Of a stretch of 64,000 nt of DNA, positions 25,408-34,394 are shown one piece after another. This DNA comes from Methylotenera_A sp046598525 (GTDB lineage: Bacteria; Pseudomonadota; Gammaproteobacteria; Burkholderiales; Methylophilaceae). The DNA is taken from assembly GCA_046598525.1 (NCBI GenBank), contig JBKJIJ010000027.1:7162-71161 (forward strand), read 5' to 3'. Numbering within the stretch: position 1 is the stretch's first letter; the number at the start of each line of letters is the position of its first letter. The notes beneath the pieces were generated by a model. It was not told the DNA's origin and ran no database searches. It worked only from the letters and a program-made list of their open reading frames with translations. Made by a program: the position numbers and the translations under genes.

Positions 25408-25932
25408 TCACTCGCTCTTACCATTTATCATGCTTTTGACGAGATTTCGCTTTTGCAATTTTGAGATAAGGGCAATTGCCGATACATGCAATAACACCAT
25501 CAACATCAGCGCATCCGATAAATAACCATGCAAATCTACAGGCCAATCTTCGCCCCAATATGCGTTTGTGCGGCTTAGCCAGCCAGTCAACGCCAATAGA
25601 ATGATTAATGTCCAAATGGTATAAACCGCCCACTGCCCAAATGGGTTATGGCCAACATGCGCTGGTAAATGCTGTGTTTTCAACTCGCTAATATGCAGTT
25701 TGATATTAACAAGGCTAGGAATATAAAGTTTGGAAGAGGCTGCTTTAGTTAAAAACAGCCCGTAAATAATGCGCGATATCACTAAGACTAAGCAGGCGTA
25801 GCCAATAAAACGATGCCAAAAACCAGTATCGTTAAAGAAATTAACGATAACAAAAACTGCCACTAGCCAATGTGTGACGCGCACAAACAGTGTCCAAATT
25901 GGCTGTGGTTTTGTTACTTCAGCGTTGCTCAT
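25408..25932 (-). CDS. Cytochrome b561-type membrane protein
   Basis: A 174-residue four-helix inner-membrane cytochrome b. Candidate heme ligands are His in VRVTHWLVAVFV, His in GFWHRFIGY, and the two His in VDLHGYLSDALMLMVLLHVS. Such proteins move electrons between the quinone pool and periplasmic partners. The gene sits 16 bp after a PepSY-domain gene, a frequent pairing. Nearby siderophore genes suggest a role in ferric reduction, which is only inferred. Confidence 0.88.
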   Translation of the reverse strand: MSNAEVTKPQPIWTLFVRVTHWLVAVFVIVNFFNDTGFWHRFIGYACLVLVISRIIYGLFLTKAASSKLYIPSLVNIKLHISELKTQHLPAHVGHNPFGQWAVYTIWTLIILLALTGWLSRTNAYWGEDWPVDLHGYLSDALMLMVLLHVSAIALISKLQKRNLVKSMINGKSE

Positions 25933-25948
25933 ATAAAACTTAAGCGCA

Positions 25949-26212
25949 CTACTCTTTAAGCCCTTCCGCTTTAATTATGGCAAACGTTTTCATATCAAAA
26001 TAAATTTCAACTTTTTTGCCTTCTTTATTTCGGCCGTACATTTCATAGCAATTTCCATCAACTTTAAATTTTTTGATAGCATAACCTTCCTCTTTCAAAG
26101 CTTGCTTTAAAGTATCTTCAGCACCCCACTCCTCTTTTGGATACGCTGGGCAATCTGCTGAAGCCATTGCTTGTATTGGTAATAAACTCATTAACGCTAA
26201 AATAAAACGCAT
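25949..26212 (-). CDS. Secreted PepSY-domain protein
   Basis: An 87-residue protein with a short signal peptide ending near MASA-D, followed by one PepSY-like domain: WGAEDTLKQALKEEGYAIKK, FKVDGNCYEMYGRNKEGKKV and EIYFDMKTFAIIKAE. Two Cys residues may pair in the periplasm. PepSY proteins often accompany cytochrome b561 genes, as here. The partner and exact function are unknown. Confidence 0.85.
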   Translation of the reverse strand: MRFILALMSLLPIQAMASADCPAYPKEEWGAEDTLKQALKEEGYAIKKFKVDGNCYEMYGRNKEGKKVEIYFDMKTFAIIKAEGLKE

Positions 26213-26234
26213 AAAAACTCCTAATTAAAATTAC

Positions 26235-26915
26235 TTATGTATCTGCCCACATACGAATTAAATTATGATAATTGCCAGTCAATCGAATCACCGCTGCACT
26301 ATCGCCAATCTGTTCGCGCAGGGTGGCGATTGCCGCATCCATATCAAACAACAAAGTGCGCTGACCATCCTCGCGTATCATGCTTTGCACCCAAAAAAAG
26401 CACGCCAGCCGCGCGCCACTGGTCACGGGGCGAACATGATGCAAGCTAGTGCCTGGGTACAGCACCATATCGCCTGCTGGCAATTTAACCGCTTGCTGGC
26501 CGTAAGTGTCTTCAATCACCAACTCGCCACCTTCGTAACTATCAGGGTCGCTTAAAAATAAAGTGCATGAAATATCGGTGCGCACATGCAAACCAGTAAT
26601 CGCGTGCGTACGCACGGCATTATCAATATGCGCACCAAAATCCATGCCTACTCGATATTGATTAAACAACGGCGGGTAGATTTTTTTAGGCAGTGCTGCT
26701 GAAAAAAACAGCGCATTGCGGCTTAATGCGCGCAACACAATTTCACGCGCTTGCTCCGCATATTCAGATGTTTCTGGCAGTTGAATATTGCGTTTAACTT
26801 GTGCCGATTGCGTACCCGCCGTCACCTTGCCATCCGTCCACTCGGCCTTAGCCATCAGCGCCTGCAATTTTGCAAGCTCATCTGAATTTAATACTTGGGG
26901 TACGCGTAGTAACAT
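26235..26915 (-). CDS. piuC: PiuC-type Fe(II)/2-oxoglutarate dioxygenase
   Basis: A 226-residue PKHD-type hydroxylase. The iron-binding triad is visible: His-x-Asp in MDFGAHIDNAVR and the distal His in GTSLHHVRPV. A following Arg in GARLACFFW would bind 2-oxoglutarate. Family members (PiuC, YbiX) lie beside catecholate siderophore receptors and are iron-regulated, as is the case here with the TonB receptor gene just upstream. The start has GAGGA 8-9 bp before it. The substrate is unknown; modification of a siderophore is a reasonable guess. Confidence 0.93.
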   Translation of the reverse strand: MLLRVPQVLNSDELAKLQALMAKAEWTDGKVTAGTQSAQVKRNIQLPETSEYAEQAREIVLRALSRNALFFSAALPKKIYPPLFNQYRVGMDFGAHIDNAVRTHAITGLHVRTDISCTLFLSDPDSYEGGELVIEDTYGQQAVKLPAGDMVLYPGTSLHHVRPVTSGARLACFFWVQSMIREDGQRTLLFDMDAAIATLREQIGDSAAVIRLTGNYHNLIRMWADT

Positions 26916-26934
26916 TTAAAATCCTCAAATAATC

Positions 26935-26966
26935 CGCTCCATACCGACTAAAATCGGCATGGAGCG
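26935..26966 (-). terminator. Inverted repeat after the receptor gene
   Basis: 13-bp arms CGCTCCATACCGA and TCGGCATGGAGCG with one mismatch and a 6-nt loop, in the 97-bp spacer between the receptor and piuC. There is no U-run, so it may be an attenuator or processing hairpin rather than a terminator. Confidence 0.5.
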
Positions 26967-26982
26967 CCTATGTTTTCACTAG

Positions 26983-27003
26983 ATTCCGTGTCAAACACGG
27001 AAT
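26983..27003 (-). terminator. Second inverted repeat after the receptor gene
   Basis: Perfect 9-bp arms ATTCCGTGT and ACACGGAAT with a CAA loop, 10 bp past the receptor stop. With the hairpin at 26935 it could limit read-through into piuC. Confidence 0.5.
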
Positions 27004-27012
27004 GGCTAGCAG

Positions 27013-29250
27013 TTAAAACTTAAACTCAGTCGTCACAATTGCTTGGCGACCATTGCCTGGCGTTACCAAACCACCGTTGTCATACACGGCATCGTAATAC
27101 TCTTTGTCTAGCAAGTTTTTCACGTTCATACGTACTGCCCATTTAGGCTGTTCGTAAGCCACCATTGCGTCAACTCGTGCATATCCCGGTGCATAGTTTG
27201 GATGAAATCCCCCGCCTGCAAATACCGCGCCACCATTGGTTGCACTAGGCTGGTATGCCGTACGCTCACCTTTTGCCTCAATGCCACCGCCTATTTTCCA
27301 TGCGTTGGTAATTGCATACGTTGTCCACAAGTTAAAGGTAGCGGCTGGCGTATTGCGTGGGCGTACGCCTTTAAATCTAGCATCTGCCACTGTAATGGCA
27401 CCAGTAGTTGCATTAATGTTTTCGGCTACTTCTAAAATCTCAGCATCCATAAAACTCACGCCAGCAAATACTTCCCAATCATCGGTAATTTTGCCAGTTG
27501 CCTCTAACTCCAAGCCATTGGTTCTGCGTTTTTTGGTTAAAATCGCGGCAGTAGATTCTAGGTCAGTATTTCTTTCCCAATCTTTGGTTGATGTATACAG
27601 GGCCGTTCTGAATGCTAAATCACCATCCATAAACAACCATTTTGTACCCAATTCAAGCGTTTTGCTGCGCTCTGGTGGCTGTGGTGCAACTGTTAGTTGA
27701 TACAAATCGGCCGTTGGGCTAAATGAATCACTCCAAGCGGCATAGTAATGCGCGGCATCTGTAGGCTGCCATGACAAACCAGCGCGATAGCTGTTTTCAC
27801 CATAACTTAATTTTGGTGATGTAGCGCTTGAATAGGTTGAACGTAACTCATCACGACGTATACCAAATAACACTTTCCAATTTTTGACAACTTCTACCGT
27901 ATCTTGCACATAAACCGCATAGTTATCTGCCTCAAATGTGGCTGGAATTGCCGTAGAGGCAATATGCCTGTTATAAGTAACGCCATTGGCAGCCATTGCC
28001 GCTGTTAAGGCGGCGCCTGTTTGCGTATATGGCAAGCCAGTTGCTGGATTTAACGCACGCAAAGCGTTTCTGTAGTTATCTTCTTTTAAATACTCTACGC
28101 CACTTAAGAATTCATGTTGCATGCCTGCTAAATCTAGCTTGGTACTAAAGTCAGATTGCAAATTAAGCGTTTCGTAATGCATTTTGCGCGTTACATTGCC
28201 GCCAATTTTATTATTATCGGTTGGCAAAACGTTGCCAGGCGTTTTAGCCCAAAACCCACGCTTATAATCAGCTTGCCTTATTTGCGTTCTAAGTTGCGTA
28301 TCTTCATTAAATTTATGCCTAAAAATCGCCGTCGTCATGCGCGTATCACTGTCATCAAAGTTATCGCTATTACCCCAAAACGTTTTATCGGTGCGGCCAT
28401 TTGCGCTATCATTTAAAGGTCTTTTGTTTGTATCAAAACGAATGCCAAAGTCTGGCACGTCGCGAGTTTGCGTGTAAATGTGGTTTAGGAAAAATTCGTT
28501 TTCAGTACCAATACCCGCACCAAAACTAACAGCAACACCCTTTCTATCTATTTCTGGGCGATCGCCATCCGACGGATTAGTACGATAAGTTTCCTCATGC
28601 CTGTCCATGACATTGACGCGAATAGCCGTCGTATCAGTCAATTTTTTATTGAAATCGGCGCTAAACTGATGATAATCGTAGTTGCCAAAACTGCCTGAAA
28701 CAAAATTTTTATCTTCCAATTCGGCCATTTTGCTGACTTGGTTAATCACGCCACCTGCCTGGCCGCGGCCAAACAACATGGCCGCCGAACCGCGAAGCAC
28801 ATCCACTTGCTCCAAGTTAAATGTTTCGCGATTATATTGCGCCGTATCACGTACGCCATCTAAATAAATATCGCCAAATGAATAAAAACCGCGCAAATTA
28901 AAGTTATCGCCAGAGCGGCCGCCTTCTGCCGCATTAAAAGTAAGGCCAGAAACGTTACGCAAGGCCTCTCTTAAGCTGCCCACTTGCTGATCGTGCATTA
29001 ATTGATTGGTAACCGTTGTAACGGCTTGTGGAATATCATGTGGATCTTGCAGCGTTTTACCAACGCGCGTTTTAGTGGCTTGGTAGCCATCTTTTGGTGC
29101 CACTTTATTGGATTTAACACTCACCTCTTCCAGCTCAACTAGCTCTTCTGCCGCATTGGCATTAGACACAACCGCAGCAAATGAAAAAGTGGCGGCAACC
29201 ATCGCAGCAATGTGCGCAGGCTTGTGTTTATGACGACGAATATGACTCAT
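27013..29250 (-). CDS. TonB-dependent catecholate-siderophore receptor (Fiu/PiuA-like)
   Basis: A 745-residue outer-membrane receptor. It has a signal peptide (to about NANAAEE), a TonB-box region (LVELEEVSVKSNK), a plug domain with TLQDPHDIPQAVTTVTNQLM and LRGFYSFGDIYLDGVRDTAQ, and a beta-barrel ending in the usual aromatic residue (VTTEFKF). It matches the siderophore-receptor group that includes Fiu and PiuA. Iron import would be energised by the TonB-ExbB-ExbD genes further right. The Fur box at 29482 lies about 230 bp upstream, with a long leader. piuC follows downstream on the same strand. Confidence 0.94.
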   Translation of the reverse strand: MSHIRRHKHKPAHIAAMVAATFSFAAVVSNANAAEELVELEEVSVKSNKVAPKDGYQATKTRVGKTLQDPHDIPQAVTTVTNQLMHDQQVGSLREALRNVSGLTFNAAEGGRSGDNFNLRGFYSFGDIYLDGVRDTAQYNRETFNLEQVDVLRGSAAMLFGRGQAGGVINQVSKMAELEDKNFVSGSFGNYDYHQFSADFNKKLTDTTAIRVNVMDRHEETYRTNPSDGDRPEIDRKGVAVSFGAGIGTENEFFLNHIYTQTRDVPDFGIRFDTNKRPLNDSANGRTDKTFWGNSDNFDDSDTRMTTAIFRHKFNEDTQLRTQIRQADYKRGFWAKTPGNVLPTDNNKIGGNVTRKMHYETLNLQSDFSTKLDLAGMQHEFLSGVEYLKEDNYRNALRALNPATGLPYTQTGAALTAAMAANGVTYNRHIASTAIPATFEADNYAVYVQDTVEVVKNWKVLFGIRRDELRSTYSSATSPKLSYGENSYRAGLSWQPTDAAHYYAAWSDSFSPTADLYQLTVAPQPPERSKTLELGTKWLFMDGDLAFRTALYTSTKDWERNTDLESTAAILTKKRRTNGLELEATGKITDDWEVFAGVSFMDAEILEVAENINATTGAITVADARFKGVRPRNTPAATFNLWTTYAITNAWKIGGGIEAKGERTAYQPSATNGGAVFAGGGFHPNYAPGYARVDAMVAYEQPKWAVRMNVKNLLDKEYYDAVYDNGGLVTPGNGRQAIVTTEFKF

Positions 29251-29569
29251 GGTACTTTCCTCTAGGATAAATAGTTATCTGGCTGGCTAGAGGATGTACC
29301 GTTGGCTGGCTTGATGGTGTTTTAAAGCTTAATTTTAAGTTTTATATAGTTGATGTTTTATGTGTTTAACTGCCTGTTAACTTAATACTTTTTTCACTCA
29401 TTTTTACTGACTTATCTGCAAGCAAGCGTGTCACATGTAAATCGGTGTAAATGTATCAAAAGTTGTGTAAATTACAGAGTTAATGATAACCGTTCTCATT
29501 TATAATTTCAAGTGTTATGTATCATCTGACTTAAGTTTTAAAACACTTAATTTAAAGGAAACCGTTTCG
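29251..29569. other. 319-bp divergent spacer with Fur box
   Basis: No credible gene is present. It separates the receptor gene (minus) from tolC (plus). It contains the Fur box at 29482-29500; the AT-rich remainder shows no other structure I can name. Confidence 0.6.
29482..29500. promoter_or_regulatory. Fur box
   Basis: AATGATAACCGTTCTCATT contains a 7-1-7 inverted repeat (TGATAAC-C-GTTCTCA) with one mismatch, matching the Fur consensus. It sits between the divergent siderophore receptor and tolC-macAB genes and overlaps an ATG at 29483, so that ATG is not a plausible start. Confidence 0.75.
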
Positions 29570-31030
29570 TTGAATATTTTTAGCTTAAAAATCAACTCAA
29601 GCACCAATCGGCATGTATTGCTGATTGTATTGGCTTGCTTTAGCGCATCGGTATCCGCAGCAGAATCTATTTGGTATAAAGATGGTGATCCGCTTAATAC
29701 GCAGATTTACACCCTACCCAAAATTCCAAATGGTTATAGAGAAGCCAGCGCTCCGTGCGGCAATGTGGATTTAAGCAAACCGATTACCTTGGCTGAAGTG
29801 GCCGATGCAAGCTTGTGTAATAATCCGCAAACGAGTGATGTTTGGGCCAGCGCCCGCGTGCAAGCGGCACAATTGGGCATTGCTAAATCGGCTTATTTAC
29901 CTTCATTAAATGCTAATGTGTCAGGTAGCTTAGGTGTTGCTAGCCCTGAATCTAGTTCGCGAAATAATCCAAACATCAACTTAAGCACTAACCTAGCCGC
30001 CAGCTATTTGCTTTACGATTTTGGTAACCGAAATGCCAATTTAGAAAACGCGCGCCAATTATTGCTTTCGGCCAGCGCCAGCCAAAGTAGCACCGTGCAA
30101 AGCGTGTTATTAACCGCCACCGTGGCGTATTACCAAGTGCAAGCCAATATTGCCGCCCTAGAGGCCGCGCTTCAAGCCGAACGCGCCAGTGAAGAAAGCT
30201 TTAAAGCGGCTGATGCCAGATATAGAGCAGGCGTTTCAACGCCAGCTGATAAATTACAAGCACAAACCGCTTTTGCGCAATTAACACTGACACGCATTAC
30301 CTCTGAGGGTAATTTGCAAATTGCGTATGGTAATTTAGTCAACGTGATGGGTTTGCCGGCTAATCAAAAAGTCACTTTATCAACCGCTGTCAGTAATGCG
30401 CCATCTACTATTTTAGAAGATGTGAATATGCTGATTGAGCAAGCGAGCGCACGTCGGCCCGATTTAGTGGCCAGTGAAGCGCAACTAAAAGCCGCACAAG
30501 CCAATATTGACGCCAGCAAAGCAGCGGCTAAACCGACTATTTCTATTTCAACTTCTAATAATCTGCAAAATGGTTCGCAGTTAAGTGGTAACAATAATGC
30601 CACTTTAGGTTTAACGGTTTCTATCCCACTTTTTGCTGGTTATGCCCCAAGTTATCGCATTCGCGCAGCGGAGGCGACTGCCGATTTACGCGCCGCACAA
30701 CGCGACCGCTTGAAATTGCAAATTTCATTAGATGTGTGGAGCGCTTACCAAAGCTTGCGCACTGCACTGCAATCGGTAACGGCGACTGAGGTGTTGGTGA
30801 GTAGCGCCGAGCAATCGTATCGCGTAGCTTTAGGGCGATATAAGGCAGGTGTAGGCAATATTATTGATACGCTAAACGCGCAAAGTGCATTAGCTAGCGC
30901 CCGCCAGCAGAAAATTCAGGCCACGCTAAGCGCCAATATTACCCGCGCAACGCTGGCGCAAGCCATGGGCGCACTGGATAACGCCATGATTCAATCGTTG
31001 CCTAACGCCAGTAACTTATCTCAAAATTAA
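29570..31030 (+). CDS. TolC-family outer-membrane efflux protein
   Basis: Outer-membrane channel of a tripartite pump. I place the start at TTG 29570 (486 residues), with AAAGGA about 10 bp before it. An upstream in-frame ATG at 29483 falls inside the Fur box and would precede the signal peptide by a non-hydrophobic stretch. The signal peptide ends near FSASVSAAES. Two related halves follow, each with long coiled-coil helices, for example QAERASEESFKAADARYRAG in the first and TEVLVSSAEQSYRVALGRYK in the second. It is first in an operon with macA and macB genes, 44 bp apart, apparently under Fur. Confidence 0.92.
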   Translation: MNIFSLKINSSTNRHVLLIVLACFSASVSAAESIWYKDGDPLNTQIYTLPKIPNGYREASAPCGNVDLSKPITLAEVADASLCNNPQTSDVWASARVQAAQLGIAKSAYLPSLNANVSGSLGVASPESSSRNNPNINLSTNLAASYLLYDFGNRNANLENARQLLLSASASQSSTVQSVLLTATVAYYQVQANIAALEAALQAERASEESFKAADARYRAGVSTPADKLQAQTAFAQLTLTRITSEGNLQIAYGNLVNVMGLPANQKVTLSTAVSNAPSTILEDVNMLIEQASARRPDLVASEAQLKAAQANIDASKAAAKPTISISTSNNLQNGSQLSGNNNATLGLTVSIPLFAGYAPSYRIRAAEATADLRAAQRDRLKLQISLDVWSAYQSLRTALQSVTATEVLVSSAEQSYRVALGRYKAGVGNIIDTLNAQSALASARQQKIQATLSANITRATLAQAMGALDNAMIQSLPNASNLSQN

Positions 31031-31074
31031 AACCAATTTCAAAATTAATTAGACTGCTCAATAGAAATTACGCT

Positions 31075-32289
31075 ATGAAATTACTCAAAAAATTGCTTGT
31101 TATCATTTTGATATTGGCCGCCGCGGCTGGCGCTTATTACTATTACGATAAAACCCATCAACCCAAGCCAGAAGATTTGTACCGGCTGGATGAAGTGACG
31201 CAAGGCGATATTGAGCAGACGGTTTCTGCGAATGGCACATTGAATCCGGTCAGCTTAATCAGTGTCGGTACGCAGATTTCTGGCATTGTGCGTAAGCTGT
31301 ATGTGGATTTTAATGACAGAGTTGAAAAAGATCAGGTGCTGCTGGAATTAGATAGCGCGCTGTCTTCGGCGGCTATCGTTCAATCGCAAAGTAGCGTGCG
31401 CAATAACCAAGCGAGTGTTGAATTGGCGACGGCGAATGAAAGTCGTATTCGCCAATTGTATAGCCAAGAATACGTTTCAAAACAAGAGCTTGATACCGCT
31501 GTGCAAGTGTTAAAATCGGCCAGAGCGCAATTGGATAGCGCGCGCGGCTTGTTAACGCGTGACCAAACCAACTTAAATTTCACCATTATTCGCTCCCCCG
31601 TTTCGGGCATTGTAGTGAATCGCGTGGTGGATGTTGGGCAAACGGTGGCGGCCAGTTTTCAAACGCCAACCTTGATTCAAATTGCGCAAGATTTAGCCAA
31701 AATGCAGATTGATACCAGCTTTGCTGAAGCCGATATTGGCAAAATTAAAGAAGGTCAGCCAGTTAAATTTAATGTAGATGCTTTCCCTAATCGTAACTTT
31801 GAAGGCGTGGTGAAACAAGTACGTTTAAACTCTACCAACACCTCTAATGTAGTGACTTATAACGTGGTGGTATCTGTGGACAATACTGATTTAACCTTGC
31901 TACCAGGCATGACAGCTTACGTTAATATTGCGGTAGCCAAAGCTGAGCAATCGTTATTGGTGCCAAACGCGGCATTGCGCTACAAACCAAAAACAGATGA
32001 AACTGGCAGCGGCAAAAAATCAGCGGCAGGTCAAAATGGTGATAGAAAAAGAAATGGCAGCGGCAAAAGTGGCAACCAAGCGCAAGATTTAAACGCTGGC
32101 AAAATCTATATTTTAAGAGAAGGCAAACCGACCTTAGTGAAGGTGCAAGTCGGCATCACAGATGGCCGCTCTACTGCTATTACGGCAAGTGAATTAAAAG
32201 CGGGCGACCAAGTAGTGGTAGGCGAGTTGCAGGCTAACGGCCAAGCGCCAACGGCTGGCGGCTCATCACGTGCACCAAGAATGTTTTAG
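31075..32289 (+). CDS. macA: MacA-like periplasmic adaptor
   Basis: A 404-residue membrane-fusion protein that joins the MacB pump to TolC. It has an N-terminal membrane anchor (LLVIILILAAAAGAYYYYDK), the lipoyl half-motifs (SVGTQISGIVRKLYVDFNDR and TIIRSPVSGIVVNRVVDVGQ), a coiled-coil hairpin between them and beta-barrel domains. Near residue 300 a polar Gly/Ser/Lys-rich insert (GSGKKSAAGQNGDRKRNGSG) is unusual for the family. It is followed by macB-like genes 5 bp later. Confidence 0.92.
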   Translation: MKLLKKLLVIILILAAAAGAYYYYDKTHQPKPEDLYRLDEVTQGDIEQTVSANGTLNPVSLISVGTQISGIVRKLYVDFNDRVEKDQVLLELDSALSSAAIVQSQSSVRNNQASVELATANESRIRQLYSQEYVSKQELDTAVQVLKSARAQLDSARGLLTRDQTNLNFTIIRSPVSGIVVNRVVDVGQTVAASFQTPTLIQIAQDLAKMQIDTSFAEADIGKIKEGQPVKFNVDAFPNRNFEGVVKQVRLNSTNTSNVVTYNVVVSVDNTDLTLLPGMTAYVNIAVAKAEQSLLVPNAALRYKPKTDETGSGKKSAAGQNGDRKRNGSGKSGNQAQDLNAGKIYILREGKPTLVKVQVGITDGRSTAITASELKAGDQVVVGELQANGQAPTAGGSSRAPRMF

Positions 32290-32294
32290 GCAAG

Positions 32295-33026
32295 ATGATG
32301 CAAAACAATACAAGTGAAGCCAAAGCAGTAATTGAGGTGAGCAATCTGTACAAAGATTACCAAACCGCCGCTGGGCCATTCCCTGTGCTAAAAGATGTGA
32401 ATTTGCGCATTGATAACGGCGATTATGTGGCGATTATGGGCCCTTCTGGCTCTGGCAAATCCACCTTTATGAATATTTTGGGTTGCCTAGATAAACCAAC
32501 CAAAGGCCAATATGTGTTGGATGGTCATGCAGTGGCTACCATGGTTGACAATGATGTGGCAGGTGTGCGCAATAAAACCATTGGTTTTGTGTTTCAGGGT
32601 TTTAATTTGCTTGCGCGCTCTAGCTTGCTGGATAACGTTGCTTTGCCTTTGGTGTATTCAGGCATTGAAAAGCCAGAGCGTCATGCGCGCGCCAAAGTGT
32701 TATTAGAAAAAGTAGGTTTAGCTAAACATATCAACTCCCGTCCTAACCAGATTTCTGGCGGCCAGCAACAGCGCGTCGCCATTGCGCGCGCATTAGTCAA
32801 TAATCCAAGATTGATACTTGCCGATGAACCGACTGGCAACTTGGATAGCGTCACCAGTGAGGAAATTATGGCGCTATTTGGCGAATTAAATAAAGAAGGC
32901 ATCACCATTGTGCTGGTCACCCATGAAACCGATATTGCTGAGCACGCCAAACGCCAAGTGCGCTTTTTGGATGGCAAAATTGTGCAAGACACGCTTACCA
33001 CTAGTCATGTAGCGGAGGTGCTTTGA
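32295..33026 (+). CDS. MacB-like ABC ATPase subunit
   Basis: A 243-residue ATPase with Walker A GPSGSGKST, signature ISGGQQQRVAIARAL, Walker B LILADEPTGNLDS and H-loop VTHE. It belongs to the MacB/LolD-type group. In E. coli the ATPase and permease of MacB are one protein; here they are two genes, a common alternative. The stop TGA (33024-33026) lies at the edge of an inverted-repeat element that separates it from the permease gene. Confidence 0.94.
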   Translation: MMQNNTSEAKAVIEVSNLYKDYQTAAGPFPVLKDVNLRIDNGDYVAIMGPSGSGKSTFMNILGCLDKPTKGQYVLDGHAVATMVDNDVAGVRNKTIGFVFQGFNLLARSSLLDNVALPLVYSGIEKPERHARAKVLLEKVGLAKHINSRPNQISGGQQQRVAIARALVNNPRLILADEPTGNLDSVTSEEIMALFGELNKEGITIVLVTHETDIAEHAKRQVRFLDGKIVQDTLTTSHVAEVL

Positions 33027-33171
33027 TGAGGCTTTTGAAAAACGTAGCGAGCGATGATAAATCAAGGCAAAAAATGACGAAAAACCGCAGCATATGGGTG
33101 ATATGTGAGGATTTTGAGGCATTTTTTAACGCAGAGCTATCAAGCGCAGTAGTTTTGCAAAGGCCTCAACA
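33024..33171. mobile_element. MITE-like element between the pump ATPase and permease genes
   Basis: A 148-bp segment with terminal inverted repeats of about 20 bp (left TGATGAGGCTTTTGAAAAAC, right GTTTTGCAAAGGCCTCAACA; 17 of 20 positions match). It has no coding capacity. It fills the whole gap between the two genes: the left end includes the ATPase stop TGA, and the right end supplies AAAGG about 7 bp before the permease ATG. Elements of this type with GGCCTTTGCAAAA ends recur, as I recall, in other betaproteobacteria. The exact ends and any target duplication are uncertain. Confidence 0.6.
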
Positions 33172-34394
33172 TGTTTAGCGCTATGCTGGGTGAAGCATGG
33201 CACGCCATGGGCGCCAACCGTTTGCGCACTTTTTTAACTATGCTGGGCATGGTGATTGGCGTGGGCGCGGTGGTATTAATGATGGCGATTGGGCAAGGCG
33301 CTGAGGCGTCTGTAAAACGCTCGATTAGCGCCATGGGTAGCAATTTGTTTGTGGTGCTATCTGGCCCGCCAAATATGGGCGGTGCGCGTTCAGCCACTGG
33401 TGGCGCGCCATCGCTTAATGTAAAAGATGCCAATGCAATCGCCGAATTAGACGGCATTGCAGGCGTGGCACCAGTGACCATGGGCAAAGCGCAAATTGTG
33501 TATGGCAGCAATAACTGGAACACCGATATATTAGGCACCACGCCTAGCTATTTAGATGTGCGCTCATGGCCGCTATCATCTGGCTATGCCTTTGCCGATT
33601 CCGATATTTTATCGGCATCGCGCGTGGCATTAATTGGCAAAACAGTTGCGCAGAATATTTTTGGCGACGATATAGACCCAATAGGTAAAACCATCCGCAT
33701 TAAACAAAGCCCTTTTGTGGTGTTAGGCGTCTTGGATAGCAAAGGCCAATCGCTAGATGGGCGCGATCAAGACGACACCATTATTGTGCCGCTGACTACC
33801 GCGCAGCGAAAACTATTTGGCAACCAATTACCGGGCAGCGTGCGCCAAATTATTGTGCAAGCCGAATCAGACAATATGATGGCGATGGCGGAAGAAGGCA
33901 TGAATGCGCTGCTGAATCAGCGCCATAATATTCGCGAAGGCGCCGATAGCGACTTTTCTGTGCGTAACTTAACCGCTATTGCCAACTCGGCCGCCGAAAC
34001 CACGCGCACCATGTCTTTACTATTAGGCGCAATCGCATCTGTTTCTTTATTGGTGGGCGGCATTGGCATTATGAATATCATGCTGGTATCGGTAACCGAA
34101 CGCACCCGCGAAATCGGCATCCGCATGGCTATTGGCGCCCGTCAGCGCGATATTTTGATGCAATTTTTATTAGAAGCCATTGTGATTTCAATCGTTGGCT
34201 GCTTAATCGGCATAGCCATAGGCGTAGGTGGCGCAGTGCTAGTGAGCGTCTTTACAAAAGCAGAAGTAATTGTATCCAGCGATTCCGTATTGATTGCCTT
34301 TAGCGTAGCCGCCAGCATAGGCGTCTTCTTTGGCTTCTACCCAGCCCGCAAAGCAGCAAGACTTAACCCGATTGAAGCGTTGAGGTATCAATAA
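33171..34394 (+). CDS. MacB-like FtsX-family permease subunit
   Basis: A 407-residue permease with the MacB topology: one N-terminal helix (FLTMLGMVIGVGAVVLMMAI), a large periplasmic domain (about residues 45-270) and three C-terminal helices with the hallmark VGGIGIMNIMLVSVTERTRE, IGIRMAIGARQRDI, and a final LIAFSVAASIGVFFGFYPARKAARLNP. It pairs with the ATPase gene before it. The pump (TolC-MacA-MacB) could export a siderophore, as PvdRT-OpmQ does in Pseudomonas; this is inferred from the Fur box and the receptor. Confidence 0.94.
   Translation: MFSAMLGEAWHAMGANRLRTFLTMLGMVIGVGAVVLMMAIGQGAEASVKRSISAMGSNLFVVLSGPPNMGGARSATGGAPSLNVKDANAIAELDGIAGVAPVTMGKAQIVYGSNNWNTDILGTTPSYLDVRSWPLSSGYAFADSDILSASRVALIGKTVAQNIFGDDIDPIGKTIRIKQSPFVVLGVLDSKGQSLDGRDQDDTIIVPLTTAQRKLFGNQLPGSVRQIIVQAESDNMMAMAEEGMNALLNQRHNIREGADSDFSVRNLTAIANSAAETTRTMSLLLGAIASVSLLVGGIGIMNIMLVSVTERTREIGIRMAIGARQRDILMQFLLEAIVISIVGCLIGIAIGVGGAVLVSVFTKAEVIVSSDSVLIAFSVAASIGVFFGFYPARKAARLNPIEALRYQ

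Noticed and set aside
33886..34126. Minus-strand frame opposite the MacB-like permease
   Set aside because: Shadow of the VGGIGIMNIMLVSVTERTRE region; no supporting features.
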